A stretch of 64,000 nucleotides of DNA from an uncultured Puniceicoccaceae bacterium (GTDB lineage Bacteria; Verrucomicrobiota; Verrucomicrobiia; Opitutales; Coraliomargaritaceae). The stretch is taken from contig CAJWMY010000001.1 of NCBI GenBank assembly GCA_913044165.1, positions 30,468 through 94,467 on the forward strand, in the 5' to 3' direction. A program made the position numbers and the translations under genes. Of this stretch, positions 21,121 to 31,668 are shown in pieces (within the stretch, counting starts at the first letter, position 1; every line of letters starts with the position of its first letter). The notes under the pieces are model-generated. The model was given only the letters and a program-made list of their open reading frames with translations, made no database searches and was not told the origin of the DNA.

Positions 21121-21645
21121 ATGATTATGAAACTTTTAAAAAAAGCACTTATGAGAGGGCTCTTGCTTATATCTAAAAATAATTATATGAGAGTTCTTGG
21201 AGTGAAGCATGGCAAGGATTGTAAAATTGTAGCTTTAAACGGGGGAACTTTTGGAAGCGAACCATATCTCGTTAGTCTAGGCGATCATGTGGAGGTATCA
21301 TTTGATGTCCGTTTTATAACTCATGATGGAAGCATTTGGGTGGCTAGAGGCAAGCATCCAAAATCAGATGTGATAGGCCCTATATCAATTGGAAATAATG
21401 TATTTATTGGAGCAAAGTCTATCATTTTGCCAAATACTAATATTGGAAATAATGTCATTATTGGAGCAGGATCTATTGTTAAAGGAAATTATCCATCTGG
21501 CGAGGTATATGCTGGTATTCCTGCAAAACGAATAAAGGCTACAGATTCATATATAGCAGAAAAATTAAATGATGCTTTGCCAACAAAGTTGTTATCAAAA
21601 AAAGAAAAGAAGAAGTTTCTCATTAACTATTTTAATAGAAGTTAA
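21121..21645 (+). CDS. Hexapeptide-repeat acyltransferase
   Basis: Left-handed beta-helix repeats ISIGNNVFIGAKSIILPNTNIGNNVIIGAGSIVKG; YAGIPAKRI. Confidence 0.85.
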   Translation: MIMKLLKKALMRGLLLISKNNYMRVLGVKHGKDCKIVALNGGTFGSEPYLVSLGDHVEVSFDVRFITHDGSIWVARGKHPKSDVIGPISIGNNVFIGAKSIILPNTNIGNNVIIGAGSIVKGNYPSGEVYAGIPAKRIKATDSYIAEKLNDALPTKLLSKKEKKKFLINYFNRS

Positions 21646-21675
21646 GGCTTTATGAATATTTTTAATTAAGCAAAA

Positions 21676-23118
21676 GTGATGTCAAAAGAAGTAGGCGCTG
21701 TATCGGGAAGTTTGCTATGGGCTTCATCTGAAAAAGTATGCCAATTCATAATTGGCTTTTTAGTTACAACTATATTGGCTAGAGAAATAGGGCCAAGTGC
21801 TTTTGGGCTAGTTGCTTTAGCTATAGTCTTTGAATTTTTATTTCTCTATTTAATGGAATCAGGATTATCTCAAGTGATAATTCAAAAAAAAGAAATTAAT
21901 TCAAATGAGGTTAATACCGCTTTTACATTAAATGTCTTACTTGGAGCTGTATTTACTTTGCTTTTTTTCTTTTCTGCCAATCTTCTAGCGGAATTTTTTA
22001 ATCAAGCTCAGCTTACGGATATTATCAAAATTTTGTCTATTAAGATTTTTTTGATATCATTTAGTAGGATTCATGTTGCCCTGTTAGAGAAACATTTTAA
22101 CTTTAAAAGGTTGGTATGTATTTCTGTACCTGTGCGGATATCATGTGGAATTTTGGCGATATATTTAGTTTATAGTGGGTTTGGCATTTGGTCTTATATA
22201 TATTATAATGTAGCTCAAGCAGCATTGCTTTCTACAGCCCTATTTTTATTTTCAGGATATAATGTCAAATTCTATTTATCAGCCGAATGCCTTCAAAAGC
22301 TATTGCCTCTAGGCATTCAATTTAGTGCTACCAGACTACTGAATACTTTATCCGAAAAAATTTATTACATTGTTATTGGCAAATACTATAATGTTTCAAC
22401 TTTAGGTCTTTTTCAGAGAGCAGATGTAATTCGAAGATCTAGTTCAGAGGAGTTCTCTACCATCATAAATCGTGTATTTTTTCCACTTTTTTCCAAAAAA
22501 AGCAGCTCATCGTTTGATTTTCTTGAAGCATATAAAAAAGTAGCACCATTCTACAGCCTATTTTTTTTCTTAACATCAGCTATTATTATTAGTTTATCAG
22601 ACTTTTTAATCCATGTCTTATTAGGAGTAGAGTGGGAGCAGTCTTCAATGTTTTTAAAATTTCTTTCCGTATTGGGCTTTATTAATTCACTTAATTTATT
22701 TTTAGCAATGATTAGGAAATCTACAGGCTCTGGGAAAGTGCTACTAAATGAGACAATCTTTGAAAGAATTATTCGTTTAGTTTTATTATTTAGCCTGATA
22801 GGCCATGGGTTAATCGCAGTTATATGTGGGCAAATCTTTGGGTCTCTCTGTGCATTTTTATTGAGGATATTTTCGCTCAAGTCATTTTTAAGAATTAGCT
22901 ATCATCAAGCATTGAAGCCTTTTTTATCAGGATTGGTGCTATTAGTTATGACATTAATTCTATACGGATTAAATTATTTTTATCTTTACGAATATTTTAA
23001 TTTATTGCTTACGAGAACAGTTTTTATATTAATTGCTATTTGTTGCACCTGCTTAGTAGTTAAATGTTTTTATAGTTCGGAGATTAACTATCTTTCTCGT
23101 AATTTTTTTAAAAAATAA
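21676..23118 (+). CDS. Polysaccharide flippase (Wzx/oligosaccharide flippase family)
   Basis: Multi-TM; N-term GSLLWASSEKVCQFIIGFLVTTILAREIGPSAFGLVALAIVFEFL typical of the lipopolysaccharide/exopolysaccharide exporter family. Confidence 0.83.
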   Translation: MMSKEVGAVSGSLLWASSEKVCQFIIGFLVTTILAREIGPSAFGLVALAIVFEFLFLYLMESGLSQVIIQKKEINSNEVNTAFTLNVLLGAVFTLLFFFSANLLAEFFNQAQLTDIIKILSIKIFLISFSRIHVALLEKHFNFKRLVCISVPVRISCGILAIYLVYSGFGIWSYIYYNVAQAALLSTALFLFSGYNVKFYLSAECLQKLLPLGIQFSATRLLNTLSEKIYYIVIGKYYNVSTLGLFQRADVIRRSSSEEFSTIINRVFFPLFSKKSSSSFDFLEAYKKVAPFYSLFFFLTSAIIISLSDFLIHVLLGVEWEQSSMFLKFLSVLGFINSLNLFLAMIRKSTGSGKVLLNETIFERIIRLVLLFSLIGHGLIAVICGQIFGSLCAFLLRIFSLKSFLRISYHQALKPFLSGLVLLVMTLILYGLNYFYLYEYFNLLLTRTVFILIAICCTCLVVKCFYSSEINYLSRNFFKK

Positions 23119-24036
23119 GTGAAAACTTTAATTTATATAATATCGTCTCCACGGTCAGGATCTACTTTATTGGCAAATATCTTGGGTAATTCAAGTGGGG
23201 TATTTAATGTGGGCGAGCTGACTTCTTTGAATGGCTTCATAAACGGAAACAGTAGGCAAGCAATTACTTTTAAAAATAAATGTTCATGTGGCAGTAGTTT
23301 TTTAGATTGTAGTTTTTGGAAGCCCGTTCTAGCAAGAGTTTCCCAATCTCTAGAAGTAGATAGAAAAGATATTAAAACAAATATATTTATTTCTAAAAGT
23401 ATTGCATTTCGGTTTCTTTTCCCAAAAAAGCATCTGTCAAATCTTAAACATCAACTTATAAATGGAGATAAAGCAAAGAATTGTGCTGAACACGCCTTTA
23501 GTGTTTTAGATGAAGTTGTCGCATCATCAGGGGCTAATACATTAGTGGATTCTTCAAAGAATATACTTAATTTAATCGCCTACACTCAATTTTTACCCAG
23601 GGATTGGAATTTGAAAATAGTATACATAAGTCGCAAGCCGGAAGCAACAGCTTATTCGGTAAAAAAGGCAGGGAAAAGGCTTAGGATAAAAAAATATTAT
23701 TCTTATATTTTCAATCTTATAAAATGCATTCATTTTAATAGAGTATTAAAAATCTATCTTCACGGCGTAGACCATATTTCAATTTCTCTTGAGGATTTAT
23801 GTAATAACTTTAGAGACACAGAAAAAGCGATATTAAGTTATCTAGGGGATGGAGACATGCAAAAATTAAGCTTAGATCCTAATTGCCGTATAAGGCATGA
23901 CCTGGGGGGTAGCGTAAGTCTTAATTCATTAGATAAAAGTATTAAATTACAACTAAACTCAGATTGGGATAAAAAAATTAACATTTTTGAAAAAATAATT
24001 ACCAAAGCTTTAAAAAGCCTGCTTAGAGTTAAGTAG
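23119..24036 (+). CDS. Sulfotransferase family protein
   Basis: N-terminal 5'-PAPS-type loop IYIISSPRSGSTLLANILG; IVYISRKPEATAYSVKK matches the 3'-phosphate-binding region style. Confidence 0.75.
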   Translation: MKTLIYIISSPRSGSTLLANILGNSSGVFNVGELTSLNGFINGNSRQAITFKNKCSCGSSFLDCSFWKPVLARVSQSLEVDRKDIKTNIFISKSIAFRFLFPKKHLSNLKHQLINGDKAKNCAEHAFSVLDEVVASSGANTLVDSSKNILNLIAYTQFLPRDWNLKIVYISRKPEATAYSVKKAGKRLRIKKYYSYIFNLIKCIHFNRVLKIYLHGVDHISISLEDLCNNFRDTEKAILSYLGDGDMQKLSLDPNCRIRHDLGGSVSLNSLDKSIKLQLNSDWDKKINIFEKIITKALKSLLRVK

Positions 24037-24053
24037 CTAAAGTTTATCAAATT

Positions 24054-25406
24054 ATGAAGATTATAGAAATAATTTCAGATTGGAAACGTCTGTTGAATTA
24101 CATATCAATTTTCATTGTATTTTTGAATTTCACAAACACATACCTTTTTATATCAGGAATCTCTGGCTTAGCTTTTCAGCACGTTTCACTTCTGATGATG
24201 TCAGCTTTTGTTTTAAATATATGTGCAAACTTTAAAACATTACATGACTTGATCATTAGGAGAAAAATCTTAATACTTTTCCTTTTGATTTTTTGCGTGC
24301 TCCCGATGCTAGGGGTATTTTTATCTCCTTATGTAATGATGCGTTTTGTAGGCTATTATGTTTTAAGCGCACTTATATTTATAAATGTAATTTTATTTAT
24401 TAAAAAGGAGGGATTTGCTATATTCAAAAGGTATTTATTTTATTCATATTTATGGACGCTATTTGGCATTTTATTAAGTTATTTAGCTCCTAATTTATTT
24501 TATACAATTTCACAAATGCAAGCTCAGGCAATGGGCATGAATTCTGTTTGGGGAGAGATTAAGGTAGGCGAAGCTAGTCATGCCAGAGCATTTGGATTTT
24601 ATATGCAGCCTAACAAGGCATATACTGCTGTTTTATTCCATCTTTTCATTCTAGTAACAGCATTTTTTAATAAGAATTTATACGGTCGTTTATTTTTATA
24701 TATTTCCGCATTTGGTGCAATTTTATTAACAGGCTCAAGAGGCGGATTCTTAATGTTTTTTATCTTTGTTTTATTGGTGTTACTTTCAGAAATTCTTCAT
24801 GGGGGTAGAAATAAATTTAATAGAAAAGTAAGTTTCACGAGTTTTATCCCTGCATATTTTTCCTTATTTATAGGATTAAATATAGTTGCAGTAACTCTTA
24901 TGATCTTTGGTAAGAGCTCATTCCTTGGTGAGGGATTAAACGTAGTTCAAAAAATTATCCAAACTTTTTCAACAGCACAAAGCCAGGGAATTCTTTCAGA
25001 TGCTAGTGTTTTCTATCGGATTAAAGCGCAAAGCGAATATCTAAGTTTTATATTTCAAGATCCTTTAAAAATGATTATCGGATATGGGGTGGGTGCTTCT
25101 GATTATTATAAATATTTCGGCGATTTAAGTAATTCTAGCCATAATAATTTTCTGGAAGTTGTATTTGAGCATGGACTGCCTTTGGGATTAATCATGTATG
25201 GATTTCTAATATATCTGGCATTTACGAGGGAATCCAAACAATTTTTAGCCTATTATAGCTATAATATTTCTAGTTTGATAGTTATTTGCTTTATAATACA
25301 ATCATTTACTATTAACACCTTATTTACTTTTCGGCTTTTCCCATTACTTGTTGGATTCTGGTTAATGTCACTTTACTTTCCCGAATATAAAAATAGGAGA
25401 TTATAG
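24054..25406 (+). CDS. O-antigen polymerase/ligase-like membrane protein
   Basis: Multi-TM; GAILLTGSRGGFLMFFIFVLLVL, IIGYGVGASDYYKYFGDLSNSSHNNFLEVVFEHGLPLGL. Confidence 0.78.
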   Translation: MKIIEIISDWKRLLNYISIFIVFLNFTNTYLFISGISGLAFQHVSLLMMSAFVLNICANFKTLHDLIIRRKILILFLLIFCVLPMLGVFLSPYVMMRFVGYYVLSALIFINVILFIKKEGFAIFKRYLFYSYLWTLFGILLSYLAPNLFYTISQMQAQAMGMNSVWGEIKVGEASHARAFGFYMQPNKAYTAVLFHLFILVTAFFNKNLYGRLFLYISAFGAILLTGSRGGFLMFFIFVLLVLLSEILHGGRNKFNRKVSFTSFIPAYFSLFIGLNIVAVTLMIFGKSSFLGEGLNVVQKIIQTFSTAQSQGILSDASVFYRIKAQSEYLSFIFQDPLKMIIGYGVGASDYYKYFGDLSNSSHNNFLEVVFEHGLPLGLIMYGFLIYLAFTRESKQFLAYYSYNISSLIVICFIIQSFTINTLFTFRLFPLLVGFWLMSLYFPEYKNRRL

Positions 25407-25408
25407 AA

Positions 25409-26068
25409 ATGTCCAATAATCAATTAAGAAATCTAATTAAGAGTAGCCCATCAATATATCCTTTTTATATTAATTGGATTAGGCGCTTAAACGTTGATTT
25501 TCCAAATAATTCAACCGATTTGCACCTTACAGGATTTCCTCGGTCTGCTAACACTTACTGCCGAGAACTAACTAAAGAGGTATTTCCGGAACTTAATATC
25601 GTTTCTCATATTCATACGGTTGCATCTTTAAAAAAAGCACTTAAAAATAATGTTACGATAGCATTATTGTTGAGATCTCCTTTGAGCACAACGTCTTCTA
25701 TGTTAATGAAATTTGATTATAAGAAAGAAGACGAAATCTTATATGACTATATTAAATATCATGAATTTGTTCTTAGAAACATAGAAAAGATAAGAATCTT
25801 TAGTTTTGATGAAATAATTGAATGCCCTCTTGGCCTTATTTCTTACATTAGATCAACATTTAATGTAGACATTTCAGATAGCAGTATTGAACAAAAGTTG
25901 AAAATTGCCGAAAGAAAATCTAGCGATAAAGAAAAGACAAAGAACCCACTAGGAAGTTCTAGACCAAATAGTCAACGGGAAGAAAGAAAAGATTTTTATA
26001 GGCAATCAATAATTTCCCATAATTTATATTCCGTAGCTAATGAGTTATATTTAAAGCTTAGAAAGTAA
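25409..26068 (+). CDS. P-loop sulfotransferase-fold protein
   Basis: LTGFPRSANTYCRELTKEVFP loop plus IALLLRSPLSTTSSMLMKF; embedded in the glycan cluster. Confidence 0.55.
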   Translation: MSNNQLRNLIKSSPSIYPFYINWIRRLNVDFPNNSTDLHLTGFPRSANTYCRELTKEVFPELNIVSHIHTVASLKKALKNNVTIALLLRSPLSTTSSMLMKFDYKKEDEILYDYIKYHEFVLRNIEKIRIFSFDEIIECPLGLISYIRSTFNVDISDSSIEQKLKIAERKSSDKEKTKNPLGSSRPNSQREERKDFYRQSIISHNLYSVANELYLKLRK

Positions 26069-26069
26069 C

Positions 26070-27170
26070 ATGAATAAAATATACGTATTAAATGTTATTG
26101 GAAGTTTAAGCAAAGGCGGAGCAGAGTATCAGTGCGCTTTATTATCTAATAAATTAGACCGCACACAATTCAATTCTAAAACTATTTGTTTTTACAAAGG
26201 GCCTTCGCCTATTAATGAAAATTTAGAGAATGTTATTTTTATTTCTCGGGGAAATAAATGGAATCTAGTTTCTTTGTATTTTAAGATTTTGTCGATCATT
26301 AGGTCAGAAAATCCTGATATTTTGCATGTATGGCTTCCGGAAATTATTTCTGTACCTGCGGCAATTATTGGGAGATTCCTTGGAATACCCGTTATTGCTA
26401 GTCACAGAAATTCAACAAAATTTTCGGGCGATATATTAAAGTATGTAAGAGATAGAGTACGATTTATACAGTATATTTTTGCTACAAAAATAATCTCAAA
26501 TTTTTATATTAATGAAGAGCCCTTCTTTTTTAGATTTCTGTTTAATCGAAAAAAGGGTGAAGTAATATTTAATGGCTTAAAAGAAATATTACCAATAAGC
26601 GGAGAAAAGAATAAAATTGCTGACGAGCCTCTGAGTTTATTATTCGTAGGAAGATTAGCTCCAGAGAAAAATCTGCCACTATTGCTAAGAAGCGTAGCAA
26701 TTATAAAAGAAAGATCAAAGTCATTTAGGCTTAGAATCTGCGGAGAAGGAAATGACGCCTATAAGTCTAAATTAAAGCAATTAATAAATAACTTAGATAT
26801 TAGTGAGCAAGTAGAGTTTTTAGGCTATGACAAAAATTGGCATTTACTTGCATCCTCATCTCTCTGCCTTCTTTTGCCTTCTAAGTCTGAAGGAACAGCT
26901 AACGTAGTGATTGAGTCATTAAGCATAGGGTTGCCGGTAATAATCTCGAATATACCTATGTCTAGAAGCATATTAAGCAATAAAGTTAATGCTTTAATTG
27001 TTAGAAGGGAAGACCCTGTAGAGTGGGCTGAAACGATTATCCATCTTTTTGAAAATGAAATATTGTCGGATCAGATAAAAAGAAATGGGATAGAGTATAG
27101 TAAGGAATTTTCTATTGATAAGATGGTTTCCAGCTATGAGAAATCTTATAATCAAATAAAAAAGAAATAA
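26070..27170 (+). CDS. Glycosyltransferase family 4
   Basis: GSLSKGGAEYQCALL N-term; LLFVGRLAPEKNLPLLLRSVA; PSKSEGTANVVIESLSIGLPVI. Confidence 0.87.
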   Translation: MNKIYVLNVIGSLSKGGAEYQCALLSNKLDRTQFNSKTICFYKGPSPINENLENVIFISRGNKWNLVSLYFKILSIIRSENPDILHVWLPEIISVPAAIIGRFLGIPVIASHRNSTKFSGDILKYVRDRVRFIQYIFATKIISNFYINEEPFFFRFLFNRKKGEVIFNGLKEILPISGEKNKIADEPLSLLFVGRLAPEKNLPLLLRSVAIIKERSKSFRLRICGEGNDAYKSKLKQLINNLDISEQVEFLGYDKNWHLLASSSLCLLLPSKSEGTANVVIESLSIGLPVIISNIPMSRSILSNKVNALIVRREDPVEWAETIIHLFENEILSDQIKRNGIEYSKEFSIDKMVSSYEKSYNQIKKK

Positions 27171-27177
27171 ATTAATA

Positions 27178-28308
27178 ATGATTTTGATTATTAATACTAC
27201 TACAGCGCACAAAGGTGGATCTGTTCAAGTCGCTTTATCTTTTCTCAAGGAGTTTAAAGAGTTCAAAGTGCATCATTTTCATGTCTTTATTGGTCCTGCA
27301 TTAAAAGACATTATTAATGTCTCGGAATTTCCTAAAAACTTTAATTTTTATTTCTTTAAGCATCGACCATCACAAAAATTACTTACTCTCGATCCATTAT
27401 CAATAAAGTTTAAAAAGATAGAGGAAAAGATAAAAGCAGATTTTGTTATCACTACATCAGGCCCTTCATACTGGAGACCATCTTCTCCGCATATTATAGG
27501 TTATAATTTGCCGCATTATATTTACGAAGATTCACCTTTTTGGAAAATCGCAACTATATCAACAAAGCTAAGGTTTTTTCTATTAAAATTTATAATTAGA
27601 TATTTTTATAAAAAAGATGCTGATTATTATTTTGTTCAAACTGATGATGTCAGGAAGAGACTTATAAAATTTATTGATAATCCAAAAGTATTTACTGTGC
27701 CGAATACATGCGGATTTACCAAAAAATCAGTCCCTAATAATTATAAAGTTTTACCCCCCAAAGAGGGTAAAACTTTTCGATTTCTAACTTTAAGCGCCTA
27801 CTACGAACATAAGAATCTAGAAATTATTGGTCTAATCTCAAAAAAATTAGAGTCTCTTGGATATTCAAATGTGGAATTTATTGTCACTCTGAGCGAAGAT
27901 GCTTTTTTGAAATGCTTTAAGAGTATAGGCGCTTCTAAAATAATTAATGTAGGGACAGTAAAACCAGAGGATTGCGCTTTGTTGTATGAGGAATGCGATG
28001 CTTTAATTTTACCCACGCTTCTAGAATGTTTTTCTGCAAATTATGTCGAAGCAATGTTTATGCAGAAGCCTATCGTAACTACTGACTTGTCATTTGCAAA
28101 AACTGTTTGCAAAGAGGCGGCGTTATACTTTGAGCCTCTTAACGAGAATGATGCAGTAAATAAAATTATTTCACTCATAGATAATCCAAATGCAGAATTA
28201 CAATTAATTAAAAAAGGAAATTTAAGACTTAAAAACTTTCCGAGTGCAAAACAGAGAGCTAATTTGATTATTAATATAGTGAATAAATTATTAGCAAATA
28301 ATGGATAA
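27178..28308 (+). CDS. Glycosyltransferase (GT4-like)
   Basis: FRFLTLSAYYEHKNLEIIGLISKKLE; LLYEECDALILPTLLECFSANYVEAMFMQKPIVTTD. Confidence 0.82.
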   Translation: MILIINTTTAHKGGSVQVALSFLKEFKEFKVHHFHVFIGPALKDIINVSEFPKNFNFYFFKHRPSQKLLTLDPLSIKFKKIEEKIKADFVITTSGPSYWRPSSPHIIGYNLPHYIYEDSPFWKIATISTKLRFFLLKFIIRYFYKKDADYYFVQTDDVRKRLIKFIDNPKVFTVPNTCGFTKKSVPNNYKVLPPKEGKTFRFLTLSAYYEHKNLEIIGLISKKLESLGYSNVEFIVTLSEDAFLKCFKSIGASKIINVGTVKPEDCALLYEECDALILPTLLECFSANYVEAMFMQKPIVTTDLSFAKTVCKEAALYFEPLNENDAVNKIISLIDNPNAELQLIKKGNLRLKNFPSAKQRANLIINIVNKLLANNG

Positions 28309-28336
28309 TAGTGAGTTATGTAAATTGAATAATCTT

Positions 28337-29554
28337 ATGAAAAAAATTCTAGTCATCTCAGAATTATATTATCCTGAACAAAATGCTACAGGTTATTTTC
28401 TTACTGGTATAGCAGAGGGTTTGGCGAAAAATGGATTTGATATATCAGTTTTATGTGGGCAGCCGACCTATAATAATAGAGGAGTGAGATCTAAAAAAGA
28501 GGAAATTAGACATGGAGTAAAAATAAAGCGCTGTTTAGCAACTACTTTTGATTCTAAAAATATTATAGGCCGATTAATTAATTTTTTCACAATCAGCCTA
28601 TCAATAGCTAGTCATGCAATTTTTAAAATTAAAAAATCAGATAAGGTTTTGGTAGTAACTAATCCCCCTTTACTGCCTTATTTAATAAGGTTAATCTGTT
28701 TCTTTAAAAGAGCAAAATTTTATCTTCTAGTACATGATGTTTATCCAGACGTGTTCGTTCCATTAGGGCTAATTAAAAAATCTAGTTTTATTTTTAAGTT
28801 ACTATCCAAATTAAATACTTGGCTTTTCCAATCTTCATATAGGATCATTGTCTTGGGCAGAGATATGCGTGATCTCATTCGGGGGAAATGCCGAAATTTA
28901 GACCATAAAAAAATTAAGATAATACCGAATTGGGCAGATATAAATAAAATATCATTAATTAATAAAGAAGGATGTAAATTTGTTAAAAAATATCAATTAG
29001 AAGATCAATTTGTTGTTCAATATTCAGGCAATCATGGTCGCACTCATGATTTAATATCATTAGTGAAGGCTGCAGAAATTTTAAAAGATGAAGGTGACAT
29101 TAAATTTATATTTTTTGGATCAGGTAGTGGGAAGAAGGAATTACTTAGGTATGTGGCAAATAAGGATCTAAATAGTATTATATTTGAAGACTATGTAGAC
29201 TATTCCGATTTAAATTATGCACTGAATACTTCTGATTTATTTATTATATCTTTTAAAGAGGGTATGGCAGGAATAAGCGTCCCTTCACGAATTTATAATT
29301 TAATGGCAGCTGAAAAACCAATACTTGCAGCTGTAGATTCTAATTCAGAGGTAGCCCAAATTATTCACGAGGAGCGGATTGGAAGGTGTGTAGGTCCTGG
29401 CTCGCCTAGTATCTTGGCAGAGCAAATTTTATATTTTAAAAATAACCTTAGTGAGTCTAGAGCCATAGCACGCCGTGCTCGCATAACTGCTGAAAAGAAA
29501 TATAGCGTATCTGTTATTCAAGAAAAATATAGGTTGTTATTTGCAGAGAATTAA
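28337..29554 (+). CDS. Glycosyltransferase family 4 (WbuB/WcaI-like); start chosen at internal ATG
   Basis: MKKILVISELYYPEQNATGYFLTGIAEGLAKNGFDISVLCGQPTYN; ORF track start is 28301, but this Met is the natural family start. Confidence 0.83.
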   Translation: MKKILVISELYYPEQNATGYFLTGIAEGLAKNGFDISVLCGQPTYNNRGVRSKKEEIRHGVKIKRCLATTFDSKNIIGRLINFFTISLSIASHAIFKIKKSDKVLVVTNPPLLPYLIRLICFFKRAKFYLLVHDVYPDVFVPLGLIKKSSFIFKLLSKLNTWLFQSSYRIIVLGRDMRDLIRGKCRNLDHKKIKIIPNWADINKISLINKEGCKFVKKYQLEDQFVVQYSGNHGRTHDLISLVKAAEILKDEGDIKFIFFGSGSGKKELLRYVANKDLNSIIFEDYVDYSDLNYALNTSDLFIISFKEGMAGISVPSRIYNLMAAEKPILAAVDSNSEVAQIIHEERIGRCVGPGSPSILAEQILYFKNNLSESRAIARRARITAEKKYSVSVIQEKYRLLFAEN

Positions 29555-29560
29555 GTTTTC

Positions 29561-30526
29561 TTGAAAATTATGAATATAGCCGTTGTTGGAGGGTCCGGAT
29601 TTGTTGGTACTGAATTAATCAGTTTATTGCAGAAAGAGCATTCTATACTTAATTTGGACAAAAAGTTGAGTTTGCAGTATGACTCTATCACTAGGGTTAT
29701 AGATGTTCGCAATAAAGACCAATTAAATGATTCGTTGAAAGGACAAGATTTAGTTGTTTTGCTCGCTGCTGAGCACAGAGATGATGTTTCCCCAGTCTCG
29801 CTATATTATGATGTAAATGTAGGGGGTATGAAAAATGTACTTAATGCAATGGACTTAAATGGGATTAAAAAAATTATATTTACTTCTTCGGTCGCACTCT
29901 ATGGATTAAATCAAAAGCAAGCACCTGATGAAAATGCTATAACAAAACCATTTAATCATTATGGTCAGAGCAAACTAGAGGCTGAAAAGGTTTTGCAACA
30001 ATGGGTAAATAGGGATAAGAGTCATAGTTCATTAGTGCTTAGACCAACTGTTATTTTCGGACCCAATAATCGAGGTAATGTTTACAATCTGTTTAAACAA
30101 ATTTTTAGCGGTAAGTTTTTGATTATAGGTAGTGGGATAAATCAAAAATCGATGGCTTATGTGAAAAATGTTGTTTCATTTATTGAGGATAGAATAAATC
30201 AAAACTTTCAAGGATTTGAGCTGTATAATTATTCAGACAAACCTGATTTCTCAATGAATTCATTAGTCAAAGAAATCTATGTATTCAAAGGCGAGAGAAT
30301 CCCATCTATAAAAATACCTTATGGGCTTGGAATTTTAGTGGGGTATATGTTTGATTTATTGGCGTTTATTTTGAAAAAAAAATTACCAATAAGTTCTATA
30401 AGAATTAAAAAGTTTTGTGCCTCATCAATTATCAATGCAGACAAATTAGAGGGTTCTGGGTTTATTCCTCCGTATTCACTTAAGCAAGCAATTATCCATA
30501 CACTTCAAAAAGAATTTCAAGACTAG
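29561..30526 (+). CDS. NAD-dependent epimerase/dehydratase
   Basis: MNIAVVGGSGFVGTELISLL, IIFTSSVALYG, HYGQSKLEAEKVL. Confidence 0.82.
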   Translation: MKIMNIAVVGGSGFVGTELISLLQKEHSILNLDKKLSLQYDSITRVIDVRNKDQLNDSLKGQDLVVLLAAEHRDDVSPVSLYYDVNVGGMKNVLNAMDLNGIKKIIFTSSVALYGLNQKQAPDENAITKPFNHYGQSKLEAEKVLQQWVNRDKSHSSLVLRPTVIFGPNNRGNVYNLFKQIFSGKFLIIGSGINQKSMAYVKNVVSFIEDRINQNFQGFELYNYSDKPDFSMNSLVKEIYVFKGERIPSIKIPYGLGILVGYMFDLLAFILKKKLPISSIRIKKFCASSIINADKLEGSGFIPPYSLKQAIIHTLQKEFQD

Positions 30527-30529
30527 TAA

Positions 30530-31645
30530 ATGAAAATTTTTTTATGTTCATCGGTTGAATTGTCTCGTTTCGCCAAACGATTAATCGATAGATTAGAAGA
30601 AGAGGGGCATTTAGTTGTAGAATCTTTTGTGACATCTGAAAAATCTTATAGAAGATCCAAAAATTTTTGGGTGACAAAAGCCCATAGACTAAATCAATAT
30701 TTACTTTATCCAATAAAGTTAACTGCAACGCTTATATATTCATACTTTAAGAAAGAAAAAGCTATTTTTATAGTCACTACCAATACTTTTTTTGCGCCAC
30801 TTTTATCAACTTTTTTTAACAAGCGTGTAATTCATTTGGTCTATGATTTATTTCCTGAAGCTATGATTCATTCGGGAAAGTGGAAAGAGGGACAGTTGAG
30901 GGTTAAATTTTTCCGTGGGCTTGTCGGTCTGAGCTTAAATCGCTCGGCGATCAATATATTTTTGGGCGAACGCTTAAAGAACTATGTAGAATCGATTCAT
31001 GGCAGTATACCTAATAGTAAAATTATTGCTGTGGGCGCAGACGAAGCTCCTTTCCGTAAATTAGAGTCGCTAGAATGTTGTCAATCAATTAGAGTTCTTT
31101 ATTGTGGCAATTTTGGAAATATGCATGAATCGAAAACTCTCTTTGATGCTTTCCATGAGGGGACTAGTGATTCTTTCCAATTTTTATTTCATTGTAGTGG
31201 GCCAAAGCGAAAGGACTTAGAATTATTCCAGAAAAAGCACGAGGTTGAATTAGGGGGTCGCTTACAAGTCAATGGTGGACTTTTAAATGAAGATTGGATT
31301 AAGGTAATGCAATCTTCTCAGATTGCTTTAGTCACGATGTCAGAAGGATCTCAAGAAGTTGTCATGCCTAGCAAGGTATATAGTGCTATGATGGCAGGGC
31401 AGGCAATTTTGGCGATAGCACCTGAAAACTCAGACTTAGTAGATTTAATCAATAGTTTTAATTGTGGTTGGTGGGTCGCTCCTGGAGATGTTGTGGGATT
31501 TCAAGAGTGCCTTTCGACCATTCAATCGGATAAGAATTTACTTTTAGAAAAAAGGCAGAATGCCTATCGAGTTGCCCATAAACAGTTTGGGCAAGACTAT
31601 TTAGCTAAGCAATGGGGGAAGGTATTTGAGTCATTGCAAAGCTAA
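30530..31645 (+). CDS. Glycosyltransferase (GT4-like)
   Basis: VLYCGNFGNMHESKTLFDAF; ALVTMSEGSQEVVMPSKVYSAMMAGQAILAIAP. Confidence 0.78.
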   Translation: MKIFLCSSVELSRFAKRLIDRLEEEGHLVVESFVTSEKSYRRSKNFWVTKAHRLNQYLLYPIKLTATLIYSYFKKEKAIFIVTTNTFFAPLLSTFFNKRVIHLVYDLFPEAMIHSGKWKEGQLRVKFFRGLVGLSLNRSAINIFLGERLKNYVESIHGSIPNSKIIAVGADEAPFRKLESLECCQSIRVLYCGNFGNMHESKTLFDAFHEGTSDSFQFLFHCSGPKRKDLELFQKKHEVELGGRLQVNGGLLNEDWIKVMQSSQIALVTMSEGSQEVVMPSKVYSAMMAGQAILAIAPENSDLVDLINSFNCGWWVAPGDVVGFQECLSTIQSDKNLLLEKRQNAYRVAHKQFGQDYLAKQWGKVFESLQS

Positions 31646-31668
31646 GATAGGATGTTAAGGATATTAAT

